From NCBI GenBank assembly GCA_012845835.1, contig JABAKD010000003.1:495984-559983 (forward strand): 64,000 bases of DNA, given 5' to 3'. Every line of letters begins with the position of its first letter. Position 1 is the first letter of the stretch. The position numbers were made by a program, and so were the translations under genes. Under the pieces are notes generated by a model that was given only the letters and a program-made list of their open reading frames with translations, did not search any database and was not told the DNA's origin. The stretch comes from Undaria pinnatifida. Taxonomy: Eukaryota > Sar > Phaeophyceae > Laminariales > Alariaceae. Below, in pieces: positions 35,155 to 46,285 of the stretch.

Positions 35155-35325
35155 GATATTTTATATGTTTCTGGCGGAGGCATGAATTGCGTCTGTGATA
35201 TATGCGTGTACCACCTTTGGTTTGTGTTTTTGTACCTGGGGTATTCCTCAGCTCCAGAGTGACTGGAGCCTGTCCTGTGACCACGGACTCGATTATGCGA
35301 GTCAACGTGAGAACAACAACATACG
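35155..35325 (+). mobile_element. Family B 3' part
   Basis: ATATTTTATATGTTTCTGGC ... hairpin ... GTGAGAACAACAACATACG; the tail is only three units. Confidence 0.65.
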
Positions 35326-35629
35326 AGCACGCGGGCAAAAACCCTGCAAAAACAAAAACGTGAAAGCCAGCACACCAGACTATTTGCAGTAAAAAAGAAA
35401 GTGGAAGAAAACAATCGAAACGGAAAACTACATTACTTTTATTAAAAAGGAAAAAGCAATTGGAAGAAAAAGGAAAACAGGACGGCACGACAAATATAAT
35501 AAAACAAAACACAACAGACAGCCAGCAACTACGAGCAACACAGCAGATTACGCCGTTCAACCAACATCGCGGGCAGCAACCATGTTGTGAAATAGACCAT
35601 ATTGGTTTTCGAATGACCATTTTTTTTCA

Positions 35630-36170
35630 CTTTGTTCTCACACTTCTACTTTTCAGCTTCTGGACAAGCCGTGGTCAGAGGTGTCGTCCCTTCTCCCCCC
35701 CGGTTCTTGCGTTCAATTTTTATCGCGCATAGGGTTCAGCAATCCCACTGCTTATCGATTTTTCATCGAGTGTGGCTAACTCACGCTCTCGCGCTTTCCG
35801 CACGTCAATTTGTGCACAAGAAGAAAGTCCCAACGAATTTTATATCAACTGAAGAACGTCAGCTGTGAGTACAACCGTTTGATTGGCTGAAACTCAACTT
35901 TTGCAAGCTGCGTGGTACATCTATGTTTCACTAATAAGCAGCAGTAGTAGTTGCACACAATTTACGGAAGGTCGTTCGCGCGTGTTATGTGTTTGATGCT
36001 CATGGAAGATATAGGTCGGTGAATCCCCTGGATGTTGTCAGGGTCAACAGGACGATTTTCCATAATTTATACGAGTATGCACTCGGCGGGGCTCGAACTC
36101 ACGAAACTGACCTATACCAGGCTCGAGGATAACCTGATACGCCACCGGGGCGACCGGATGCCCCTATGAT
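35630..36170 (-). mobile_element. Family A SINE split by a family C insertion
   Basis: The body 35635-35845 and the tRNA-like head 36076-36165 are interrupted by about 230 bp of the family C repeat (35846-36075). AATTTTAT and AATTTAT at the borders look like a target duplication. Confidence 0.7.
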
Positions 36171-36289
36171 ACGATGGCGTGGGAGTAGGAGCTTTGCCGC
36201 ATGGTCTAAATCACCTGCGCATTGTTTCTGACGACAGCAGTAGTAGCGGTGCCAATGCCGTCATCGTCGCCCCCGAACCGAATAAAAAA

Positions 36290-38395
36290 ACGTTTTTGGT
36301 TTTTAGTTTTTGTTATCCTCCAGCGGAAATGAAAAAATGAAGCTTTAAGGCTATTTCTTACGTTCGGATTCGTCAGTCGAAAACGGCCTTTTTCGACTGG
36401 AGCCCAAATCGGGCTTTCTTACACAGTCGAAAAAGGACTTTTTTTACTCACCTTTTTTCGACTGAGTTTTCCGCCAGTCGAAAAACTCAGTCGAAAAAGT
36501 TTTCCACGTGTTTTGTGAACCCATCGCATTGCTCATCGCACTGCAAAGCACATCCACACACCCATACCAAGTACCACATAGCAGTATTACACCACAGCGC
36601 CAACTCTGGCTTGGCCAGCACTGCTGTTGCTTCTTCGCCACAAGTCGGCGTGGCGCATTCCTAGCTCCGCTCGCCAGCAGCGTGTATCACACGACGACAG
36701 CTGCGCGCGGTATCGATGCCACTTTGCGAACAACGGCTAAGCCTGCTGTAGCTATGGCGGCTCTCGGCTGAGTACAACGCCAAAAACGTAGCTTTCGCGA
36801 CTTGCGGCTGAGTCCAACGCCACCAACCCGCTCAGCGCCATTAACCCGCTTGGACGAGGATTCGTCGCGCGCGAAGCACACGTTGCTCGCGGTGAACGCG
36901 CGAAGCACAGAGCTGCCAACCGATTTTCGACCGCCATACAGCAGTACAGCAGTATCCTTTTACACCAACCGCCTCTAGGAAGAGCACAAAAACTATAAAA
37001 GCGACTCGACTGACGATAAGAAGAAGGACCAGAAGAATCCAGTCGAAAAAAAGTCCAGTCGAACAGGGCGGTTTTCGACTGACGGAATCCGACTGTGAAA
37101 GAAATGGCTCGAAAAAAAGTCCAGTCGAACAGGGCGGTTTTCAATTGACGGAATCCGACTGAGTAAAAAATGCGACTGACGATGAGAAGAAGGACCAGAA
37201 GGATCCATCGAATTAAAGTCCAGTCGAACAGGGCGGTTTTCGACTGTTGGACTGGACTTTTTTTCGGCTGCATTTCTTACACAGCTGGATCCCGTCAGTC
37301 GAAAACCGCCCTGTTCGACTGGACTTTTTTTCGACTACAATTTTCGTACACAGTTGGATTCCGTCAGTCGAAACCACCCTGTTCGACTGGACTTTTTTTC
37401 GTTTGCATTTCTTACACAGTCGGATTCCGTCAGTCGAAAACCACCCTGTTCTACTGGACTTTTTTTCGACTGGATTCTTCTGGTCCTTCTTCTTATCGTC
37501 AGTCGAGTCGATTTTATAGTTTTTGTGCTCTTCCTGGAGGCGGTCGGTGTGTGGGGGAGTACTGCTGTATGGCAGTCTAAAATCGGTTGGCATCTTTGTC
37601 TTCCGGCGTTCTCCGCGAGCAACGCGTGCTTCGCGCGCGACGAACCCTCGCTCAAGCGGGTTGATGTCGTTGGGTTTAGCCGAAAACTGCCAAAGCTACG
37701 CTCGTGGCGTTGCACTCAGCCGAGAGCTGCAAAGCTACATACACCAGGCGTAGCCGTTGTTGGCAAAATGGCATCGATACCGCGGGCTGCTGCCGTCGTG
37801 TGATACACGCTGCTGGCAGGAAGATCGGAGCTAGGAGTGCGTCACGCTGGCTTGCGGCGGGAAGCAACAGCAGTGAAAGCCAAGCCAGCTTCGGCGCTGT
37901 TGTATGACACTGCTGTGTGGTACCTGGTATGGGTGTGTAGGCGTGTGGGTGTGTGTTTGGTGGTGGGACGAGCGATGCGATGGGCTAAGAAAAACACGTG
38001 TAGTACATTTTCGACTGGGTTTTTCGACAGGATCGGCCAGTCGGAAAACTCAACTCGAAACAAGTTGAGTCGAAAAAGCTCTTTTGGACTGTGTAAGAAA
38101 GCCCAATTTGGGCTTCAGCCGAAACGGCCGTTTTCGACGGACAAACCCGACTGTGTAAGAAATGGCCCAAGCTCACCACACTTTCACGTATTTTCATACA
38201 CGTCGTGTGTCAACTTAACTCATTGGTCTTCGCAATCCAGCTGGTTTTCTGACATGTCCTTCAGTTCCCGTGAAAGGGATAGCGCAAGCTGCCGTTGTAT
38301 ACAGATGCGTGAGTATGCCGACCCGACCTGCACCCGGGGGGGCAGATGCGATGGAGCTAGCCACCCGGAACGTCGTCATTTCGAACCCTAAGAAT
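36290..38395 (-). mobile_element. Family D copy split by the foldback element
   Basis: TATCCTCCAGCGG...AAGCTTTAA (to 36348) and GCTCACCACACTTTCACGTA...AGCCACCCGGAACGTC (38171-38370) are the two halves of one copy. Confidence 0.7.
36349..38168. mobile_element. 1.82-kb foldback element (whole-length inverted repeat)
   Basis: The left and right halves, each about 0.9 kb, are diverged inverted copies meeting near 37240. The outer ends read GGCTATTTCTTACGTTCGGA and, from the right, GGGCCATTTCTTACACAGTC. Near the centre each arm has about three copies of a 70-bp block with AGTCCAGTCGAACAGGGCGG. It splits a family D retroposon exactly (left part to 36348, right part from 38169), with TAA/CAA at the borders, compatible with a 3-bp duplication as in PIF/Harbinger elements. 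No transposase is visible. Confidence 0.85.
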
Positions 38396-38606
38396 TAAGC
38401 AAGCAAACACTCAGCAACAAAGCAGGTGACACCACGCAGCCGGCGTCGGGGTAGCACTCTAACTTGGCTCCGAACGCAAAATCTAGAGGGTTAGGAGCTT
38501 TGCTGCCTGGTCTGTCCTCCACTTACTGTAAGTTCGACGGCGGTGTCCATGCCGACATCATCGCCTCAGTATCCCTCAAGGGTAGGAAAACAGAAAAGGC
38601 AAAAAA

Positions 38607-38878
38607 GACCGGTGCTACGGTAGAGGCGCACTTTTTTTTTTCGGGAGTTCCACAATTTGAGGGCTTAAGACATCTCTTAAGGCAAAAACTGATTTGAAGA
38701 AAAGTCAAAAATTGTGTACCGAGGTGAAAAATCCCATGGCCTACGGTAGGTACACAACGAGAATCACCATGCCAGAAGAAAAAAAATGGCGTATTTCCGA
38801 CGATTTGGGTGAAGGAGCCCCCCCGTCGTGCAGAAACCGTTCCAGGCGAAAACTGCTTCCTCTGTCGTAGGACGCGTC
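38607..38878. mobile_element. 272-bp MITE, family E
   Basis: Ends GACCGGTGCTACGGTAGAGG and CCTCTGTCGTAGGACGCGTC, both bordered by runs of A. Confidence 0.7.
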
Positions 38879-39359
38879 AAAAAGCGAAAGGGAAGCAAAC
38901 GAATACAGCGACCAAGAAAGGGAAAAAAGAAAAAAGGAGATGGAAATTGAAAAGGGGAAAACCGGTCCAGCGAGAAAATCGCTCATCAGCGGTGGTTATT
39001 CCGCAGTAGTATCGGCCAAGACTGTACAACCGAGCGGGATGGAGCAGGCGATCGAAAGAACGAAAAATAATAACAAAACACGAGGTAGTCGCGGTAGCTT
39101 CGAGGTTACGTAGTCAGACTGTCTACCTACTACTGGTCGGCCTGGTGCCTCGCAACCCTGTCTGCCATCTCGTTCTTGCTTTCTTCGGCAGCGGTTTTCC
39201 TGAATCCCCCCCCCCCGCCCCGCCCCCCTTCGGCTTGCGCGTGACGCATCCGGGCTGTCAAATGGTAGCAAACCATTGACAACCCATTAAAACCCCAATT
39301 CGCTCCAAATCAACCGCAAACAATTATAAATATCATGTAGTCGCAGTTCGATGCAAGCC

Positions 39360-39475
39360 AACGAGGGAAGAAATAGCTGGAGTCTCCTCGCGATAAAAAC
39401 GAAGGCGCGTAACGTAGTGGGGAGGGGGGAGAAGAGCCTGCTTTTTTGTGGCCCCGGATCTGAGTTATGTCTAGG
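39360..39475 (+). mobile_element. Family A SINE, body fragment
   Basis: ACGAGGGAAGAAATAGCTGG ... GGGGAGAAGAGCCTGCTTTT. Like fragments lie at 40620-40790 and 43800-43960, forming a subfamily. Confidence 0.5.
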
Positions 39476-39604
39476 GAGGGAGCAGGAGAAAGAACAGTGC
39501 AATGATGATAGACCGGATGAGCAAAAAAAACGAAAGCAAATGGTACAGTGGTGCGGCCAACGCCCTGTACGAATATGTGGCCGCTCCGTTCCACCGACCT
39601 CCGA

Positions 39605-39790
39605 GAGTATTTTTTTTTTTTTTTCTTCCGGCGGATGGGGAAAAATAAAGCTCTAGCTCACCACACTTTCACGTATTTTCATACGCGTCGTGTGTCGATT
39701 TAACTCAGTTGCTTTCGCAGCCCAACGCTAGCTGGTGCACCCTTCGGATCCCATTGTAGGTATAGCGTGAGCTGTCCCTATCAGTGATCT
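39605..39790 (-). mobile_element. Family D copy
   Basis: A poly(T) of 16 at 39609, TTCCGGCGGATGGGGAAAAA, hairpin arms diverged, through CGTGAGCTGTCCCTATCA. Confidence 0.7.
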
Positions 39791-40139
39791 TTGTGAGTAA
39801 TCGTTGTTTTTCTTGCATCCGATCCTAAACGTCCATCCTTTGATAGGAGCACCCAGTATCGTATACCGGTAGGATTTTTTTGTTCGTCGGTTTTGAACAA
39901 AACTGACTTTTCGAAGACATATTATACATACATTGCTCGTGTCGATGCCACTCGTATCTGAGATTCGAGGTTGGCGATCATGTGTGTCTGCTTCACGTTA
40001 AACTGATCTTTCCATCCATCTACTTCCAGCACAACCAGTGTCCGTGCTTGTGCCGCCAAACTCCTGATAAGAGGCGAGGTCTGTGGTCACAAACTACAAG
40101 ACAAAAAATCCATTATTGCAAAAATGGCCATGTATTATT

Positions 40140-40345
40140 ACTTTTTTCCCCACACACTTCTACCTTCCAGCTTCTGGACAAGCCGTGGTCACAGGTGTCG
40201 TCCTTTCTTCCCCCCCGTTCTCGCCCTCAAGTTTTATCGCGCGTAGGGCTCAGCAATCCCACTGTTCGTTGATTTTTCATCGAGTGTTGCTAACTCACGC
40301 TCTCGCTTACTTTCCGCAAGTCAATTTGTGCACAAAAAAAAATCA
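40140..40345 (-). mobile_element. Family A SINE, headless copy
   Basis: CACACTTCTACCTTCCAGCT through GTCAATTTGTGCACAAAAA; the tRNA-like head is absent. Confidence 0.65.
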
Positions 40346-40415
40346 ATATATGATATGATACCACATAGCGGTAGCGGTAAACCTTCGAGGTCAACCTTGG
40401 AATGCTGACCTACCC

Positions 40416-40505
40416 TTAACCCCTTAACAACTGGAAACCTGTTTTTGGGGACAAAATTACTTGGATTTAGTATAGGGAGGGGTTCGGGGGCTCTAAAGGG
40501 GTCAA
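40416..40505. mobile_element. Family F copy
   Basis: TTAACCCCTTAACAACTGG ... GGGCTCTAAAGGGGTCAA; the right TTAA is mutated to TCAA. Confidence 0.65.
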
Positions 40506-40619
40506 CAGAGTTGATTCTGGAGTTGGAATCCGGCGTGAATCGGACTTGGAGTTGGCTGGCTAAAATTGTCAAAGGAATCAGTTCGTGAGAGCACCTTCGT
40601 CGTAGCAGCGTGGGTAGGC

Positions 40620-40790
40620 TGAATTCGATGCGAGTCGACGAGGGAAGGAAGAACTGAATTCTTGTCGTGATAAAAATGAAGGCGTGTACCGTAGCGGGGA
40701 GGGGGAGAAGAGCCTGCCTCGTGGCCCCAGGTCTGATTTACGACTAGGGAGGGAGAACGAGAACGAAAAAGCGCGAAAGCAATGGGGGGG
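40620..40790 (+). mobile_element. Family A SINE, body fragment
   Basis: TTCGATGCGAGTCGACGAGG ... GGGGGAGAAGAGCCTGCCTC. Confidence 0.5.
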
Positions 40791-40854
40791 ATGAAGGAAG
40801 AAAAAAAAGAATCCCACTCGCAATGAATACGAAGGCAAAGCACATACCTGGTGA

Positions 40855-41095
40855 TACATTATACAAATAATACAATAAGAGTGCACACCAGCTGTGAGAT
40901 GGAAGATTTCGTCGAAACTCATCTGTGCAAGCTGTGTCTGATACTCCGACCGCGCGTATTACTGGGTGTGTCCTCATTGAGGATACAGGTCGGCGTCTCC
41001 CCTGAGTGGGGGAGAGGGGGGGGGGGGATCCAATCTGTGCTCGGAAAGTCTAAAACCCGTTCTTGAGGGGTATACTACGGAATCTGACGGCTGTG
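40855..41095 (-). repeat. Family C copy
   Basis: CACCAGCTGTGAGATGGAAG ... GGTCGGCGTCTCCCC ... AAACCCGTTCTTGAGGGG; a poly(G) tract replaces its middle part. Confidence 0.65.
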
Positions 41096-41981
41096 GAAGG
41101 AAGGCGTCGATTACACTTAATATGCACGCCAGCACTCCTGACCATTCGCGAGGAAAAAGAAAGGAAGCGAAACAAAACGGAACAAAAATGGAATGAAAGA
41201 GGTAACAGGAACGCGGGGGGGGGGGGGAAGGGGAACAGGTACCCAGGAATAGCAAAATCGAGTGAAACAAGACGGCACGACTAAAATGAAACAAAGCAAA
41301 TACAAAACTAAGACAACCCAACAATAAACTAAGAGCAACAGAGGCAGATAGCACCACCCAACCAATGTCGGGAGAAGCGACCGTTCTGGGTTCCGAATGC
41401 AGGGACTTTATTTATGGTTTTTTTTTCGTAAAGTCCCAGCGTGCTTATTGCGGTTGTGGCATTGCATTGCATGGCTTGAATATGAATAACCTTTTGCTGC
41501 ACTTGCAGGCCAACCCGGCTCGCTGTGTTTGTGGTCTCTGTCTCGTAGTTCGTGACCGCAGAGCTCGTCTCTCTATGAGGCATCAGCACGGACACGGGTT
41601 GTGCTGGCTGTAGATGGGTGAAAATGTCAGTTTCATGTGAAGACGCACACGTAGGGTTCACAATCAAGTAGGTTCTGGGTACGAAGTGATGTACAGCACT
41701 GCTATGTGCTGTTCCCAGGTACCAACGTCTTGCGGGCTGTGGGCCCTGAATCGATCACCCTTGAGTCTGAAGTGCAACTGAAGCTGTGGGAGTAGCCTGA
41801 GCGAGTATCTGAGGACTCGCGCATGCTTCCTGGTAGGACTCGCCCATGCTTCATCTTTTTCTTTGCTGGAAGCTACGCATTGCTTTTCGCCCCGGTGGTC
41901 CTGTGTGTGTGCGCGTCACATTAGCCTTACACATGTTACATTTCAAACCATCTAGAGTCCTTGCGGGACTTTTTTAATATT

Positions 41982-42171
41982 CAGTCAACCCCGCTTTAAG
42001 GACGCACATGGTTTTTGTTGAAAAAAAGTGTCTTCAAAAGCGGGGTTTCGTCCTTGATAGTGTATACCCCTGTATTTATACCGTCTGTCGGCCCCCTCGG
42101 TCCGGAAAAAAAAGTCGTCCTTAAAGTGGGGAGTTTCCTTACTACAAGCGTTCTTAAAGCGGGGTTGACTG
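41982..42171. mobile_element. 190-bp MITE, Tc1/mariner-pogo-like
   Basis: The 24-bp terminal inverted repeats (CAGTCAACCCCGCTTTAAG...) have one mismatch. Weaker internal repeats of the same word (AAGCGGGGTTTCGTCCTT, GTCGTCCTTAAAGTGGGGAG) lie inside. TA follows the right end; the left flank is TT, so a TA duplication would be mutated. Confidence 0.8.
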
Positions 42172-42179
42172 TACCCTGA

Positions 42180-43140
42180 CCCCCACTTTTTCTCGCTCAA
42201 TTTTGAGGGTTGGGACGTGAAACAAAGTTGGCATGAACCACGTGGTCGAGAGGAATCGATATACGGTGCAAAAAAAAAAAAAAAAACGGCGATAAATGGC
42301 CATGTTCGAAAAAAATACCCCGAAAATACCCCGAAACAACATATACCTGCCCCACAACCATTGGAACGTGCTCTGCGGCACGTGGAGAGCAGTCCAACTC
42401 GTGATTTCGCCTTTTGTGGCGCGAGGTGTGTGTGTATGCAACTAGGTGATGCTTGGTCTCGCGTGTGTGTATTGCTTGGGGGTGGGGACCCCGAACTTTT
42501 GACGCGCGATATCTCGTTCGAAAATTCTTCTTGGGGAAAACAAAAAAAACTATCCAGGGTGCAGGTTCAATTCATCCGAATGCGTCGAGTTATTCGAAAT
42601 CGTATGGTACAAAACTCTGATAAAAACTGTACCCTGAACGCCAGCTGAGAACGGTTTTTTGCCCTTTTTTCCATCAAAACTCTTATGGAAAATAAACTTG
42701 GGTTTGGTTGCCGTGAGCCCCTCGACGAGATACGCACCAAAACGTTGGTAAAAAAAATAATCGGACCCTATAATCGTCCATATAAAACTATCCTAATTTC
42801 CAAAAAATCTCGGCAGAATCACGATTTTCTCGCGAACCAAAAAAAAACAAAAAAAACTGCTCCCTGCCAATGATTTCCCTCAAACAGGGCTTTTCCTTCG
42901 TACGGTATATCGTGCGTCACGAGGGGGTACGTCAGTCACTCGGAATTAATTCCCAAGTGGATTTGACAAGTCGAAATGAAAATGTCCCGGATGGACTTAT
43001 AACTGCTACTCTGGTTACCCCCGAATGCTATGTACGAGAGTTGGTTCTGGGGTTCGACTCCCACGTGGGTCGGACTTTTTCAAGGTGGTTACAGTATTCA
43101 CAAAAATAAAAAGATGTAAGGGGGCCAATTGCCGAGGAGC
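42180..43140. other. Unassigned sequence with a tRNA-like segment
   Basis: GGGGTTCGACTCCCACG near 43053 resembles a T arm, but the rest does not fold. Otherwise nothing. Confidence 0.3.
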
Positions 43141-43149
43141 CAAACAAAT

Positions 43150-43565
43150 CAGGGCCTTCCCCGAGATTACTCTCGCGGAACGTGGAATCGCGGTGAGTAG
43201 ACCGTAACACAGCAGTCACGGATAAGGAATAAACGATGGCGAAGCGCACCACAAGAAAGACAAATCCACGGCGAATCGACCGACGGTGGTTTTTCTGTTT
43301 ACCGAGGAGGAACCGCGGTATGACCACGGCATTTTTACCGCGGCATTTTTACCACGGCATTTTTACCACGGCATTTTTACCACGGCATTTTTACCACGGC
43401 ATTTGCGACAGAAGAACCACCGTCATTCGATTCGCCGTGGATTTGTCTTTTCTTGTTGTGCTTTCGCCATATTTGTTCATTTTTATTCGCGACAGCAGTG
43501 TTACCGTTGATTCACCGCGATTCTACGATCAGCGATACATCCCAATTAATCCCGGGGAAGGCTCT
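43150..43565. mobile_element. Foldback MITE with a 14-bp tandem core
   Basis: Arms 43160-43310 and 43405-43560 are inverted copies. AGACAAATCCACGGCGAATCG matches CGATTCGCCGTGGATTTGTC, and CAGGGCCTTCCCCGAG at the left matches CGGGGAAGGCTCTG at the right. The core 43320-43400 is about five units of ACCACGGCATTTTT. CAGRG ends suggest hAT affinity, but the flanks do not give a clean 8-bp duplication. Confidence 0.7.
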
Positions 43566-43799
43566 GAAAATAGTGATACGCACACCCAGGTAGTGTGCCG
43601 ATTCACCTAGTACCAAGTCGCAACCCGACCGGACGCCTAAGCCCTAACTTAGCCCGAAAATCACACGTGATAGGATCAGGGTGTATACATAAAATACAGT
43701 GTTTTGGGCAGGGGTTCACTCTTACATATGCGCCCCCAGGGGTGCGTGTAATATATCTGCCTCACGGGCGGAGAGCGCCGAGCAGCGTCGGCAGGCGCC

Positions 43800-43960
43800 A
43801 TTCGATGCGAGTCGACGAGGGAAGAACGGACTGAAATCTTGTCGCGATAAAAATGAAGGCGCGTACCGTACCAGTGGTGGGGAGGGGGGAGAAGAGCCTG
43901 CTTTTCAGTGACGCTGGATCTGAGTTGCAACGTCTAGGGACGAAGAAAGAGAGAGAAAAA
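43800..43960 (+). mobile_element. Family A SINE, body fragment
   Basis: TTCGATGCGAGTCGACGAGG ... GGGGAGAAGAGCCTGCTTTT, closest to the 40.6-kb fragment. Confidence 0.5.
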
Positions 43961-44424
43961 AAATACGAAGATAATCCATGGGACAAGCAAGAAAAGAAAA
44001 AAAAATGCTATACAGTGTACGTTTTTTTACTTGTTACGACCCGCAACGCATGAGTCCGCGTCTGGTTTTTACCCATTATTATCGCCACGCCCTCGCCGTA
44101 CGCGCGGGCTCCCGTACTACACCTGGTATGAAAACATCGTGGAACATGTGAATCTGAATCGTGGAGCGTACGCCTTTTTGCCTTGTGGCCACCTGTTCCG
44201 GCCAATCCCGTGATCCCGTGAGCCCTTCATTGGTTCAGCGTGGGCCTGTCGTATGATGATGGCATACCGATATCTGGTATTGGTATTTGACTCAGAAATT
44301 TTATAGCTGTGATTTGGTCGGATTGACGACCAAAAACTAATCGGTATGGGCCTTTAGCCAACTATCTGGCTTAAGTCAGCAAGTCGGCTGGTGAAGCCAA
44401 CTGATGGCCAGCCGACTTGCCGAC

Positions 44425-44515
44425 TTAACCCCTTAAAAGCCCCACAATCCCTCCCTATACTTACTTCAAGTTGAATTTGTAAAAAAAAAGAGGTTTCCAG
44501 TTATAAAGGCGTTAC
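44425..44515. mobile_element. Family F copy
   Basis: TTAACCCCTTAAAAGCCCC ... GGTTTCCAGTTATAAAGGCG, then TTAC. Confidence 0.6.
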
Positions 44516-44519
44516 GTCA

Positions 44520-45090
44520 GGTGAACGAAGCGAGCCAAATCAGTTCCCCCTCTGGCCCCGGCCAAGAAGGAAAAAATGCATTCCCGCCTTAGATAGTCCT
44601 TCCCGAGTATGGAAACCCAGTAAGTCGGATAGTACGTGTGGAACCCCAATACCTCGGCACCCGCGGGAACCGACGATGTAATTATGCGACTAAGAACTAG
44701 TTGGTGACTTTAGTCGTGCCCATACACATCGCTCTTACAAAATACTTTTACTTGATGTTCATGTTACTGCAGTATCAATGGGCATACATACGGCTGTAGA
44801 CTTTTCTTCATAGCTGCCGCAGTACGTATGCATGGTATCATACTTGGAACTATAGGCTCGCCAATAAGAAACCCGAAGCTCCAGGGTGGAATAATCCAGG
44901 AATAATCGTATTTTCTGCTTTGGGGTTCATGACAAGCACAGCATGTACGCCTGGATATATACGATCGTGGCGTGCAGTTGTTTATCACAGTTACAGCGAG
45001 CGGAGGACCCCACCGCCGATGTGATTTGTGCTCTGTCGCTTTGTCCCTTACCACTCATGCCATCGTATAATTGATGCACATTGTTGTCTG
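44520..45090. other. Unassigned sequence
   Basis: No gene or repeat recognised. Confidence 0.4.
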
Positions 45091-45094
45091 TTTT

Positions 45095-46030
45095 TCCCGG
45101 GTTCCCACGTGACCCAACGGTATACCGTGGGGTGACGGTCCCGCGACGGCGGTGGTATACCGCGGATGTTCCAGCGGAGCCCGTGAGATACCTGTGTAAT
45201 TCCCGTGGGAACCAACGCGATACCGTGGGATTCCACGGGGAATTCAGGTATCCCGTTGGGATTCCCGCGGGACTTCACGTGTAGCTAGCGTTGAGCTGCG
45301 AAAGCAACTGAGTTAAATCGACATACGACGCGTATGAAAATACGTGGAAGTGTGGTGAGCTTAAGCTTTATTTTTCCCCATCCGCCGGAGGAAAAAAAAA
45401 AAGAAGAAAAAAAAAGTCACGTGTTGAAGTCCATCCACGGCAATTCCCACGGGAGCCTACGTTTACATCGTGATCCATTGTAACGTATGGGAACCCGACG
45501 CTATAATGCGGTAGGCAACCACGGGTTTGTTTGGACGTTCCGACCACACACCCGGTGGACCCTCGCGACCCTTACTTTGTGGGGTCCTGCGACATGTCTT
45601 GTAAAAGCAGGAGAGGACAACTTGGGGTTTAGATTTTTGACGCCAACTGGTCTAGGACGATCATAACATGCAAACCCGGGGTTTCGTTTTTGGGAGGCAT
45701 CTAACTAATGAAACTGGTACGCACTGCTCAAGTAAACCTACCCTGGGACGGGCATCCCGTGAAATCTGTCGTGGGGACCCCGCGACGCGTCCCGCGGGAA
45801 AAACGCCTCACGGCAACTCCCTTGGGACCCCGCGATAATCGCCATAGGACCCCATGGCTTGCCACGGCAACTCATCGGACCCCGTGATGTTCCCGTGGGA
45901 CACCGCGGTATCAATGGGGCCTCACCATCTGTTCCCGCGGGCTTCCTGGGGGTCCCGTGGAACCCCCCATGGGAGCCTTACGGTGTTCCCGTGTGGGCTC
46001 CCATGGGTAGTCCCGTGGCAACCCAGTCAA
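45095..46030. repeat. CCCGTGGGA / CCGCGG degenerate array
   Basis: About 0.9 kb rich in CCCGTGGGA, CCGCGGTA and CGTGGGAACC words in both orientations, interrupted by a family D copy and about 300 bp of less repetitive sequence. Confidence 0.65.
45285..45415 (+). mobile_element. Family D copy inside the CCCGTGGGA array
   Basis: GTTGAGCTGCGAAAGCAACT ... CATCCGCCGGAGGAAAAAAA; plus orientation, with poly(A). Confidence 0.7.
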
Positions 46031-46049
46031 GAACACAGTAATGCACACG

Positions 46050-46285
46050 TCGTACAGATGACCGATCGATCCCCGCTTGATGATCTACTACTGTAGATCT
46101 TTCAGGGAAGATCTGTATGGTCTAGCTCTTTTTGCCCGGTGGGAACCGTACGATCTGCCTGATCTAGTGAATGTTTTCAGGTCTGGATCTGTACTTGTTT
46201 ATATATAGATCCTGCACAACACCTCGTAACTCGAGATACAGGATGTACTCTATAGATGACGTAGATTGTGATCTGTCTAAGTTGT
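46050..46285. repeat. Dispersed GATCTG-rich repeat, copy 2
   Basis: Similar in order and spacing to 3790-4110: ACAGATGACCGATCGATCCC, GAAGATCTGTATGGT, CGGTGGGAACCGTACGATCTG, ATATATAGATCC, GATTGTGATCTGTC. It abuts the truncated 3' end of the LINE relic, so one of them inserted into or recombined with the other. Confidence 0.6.
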
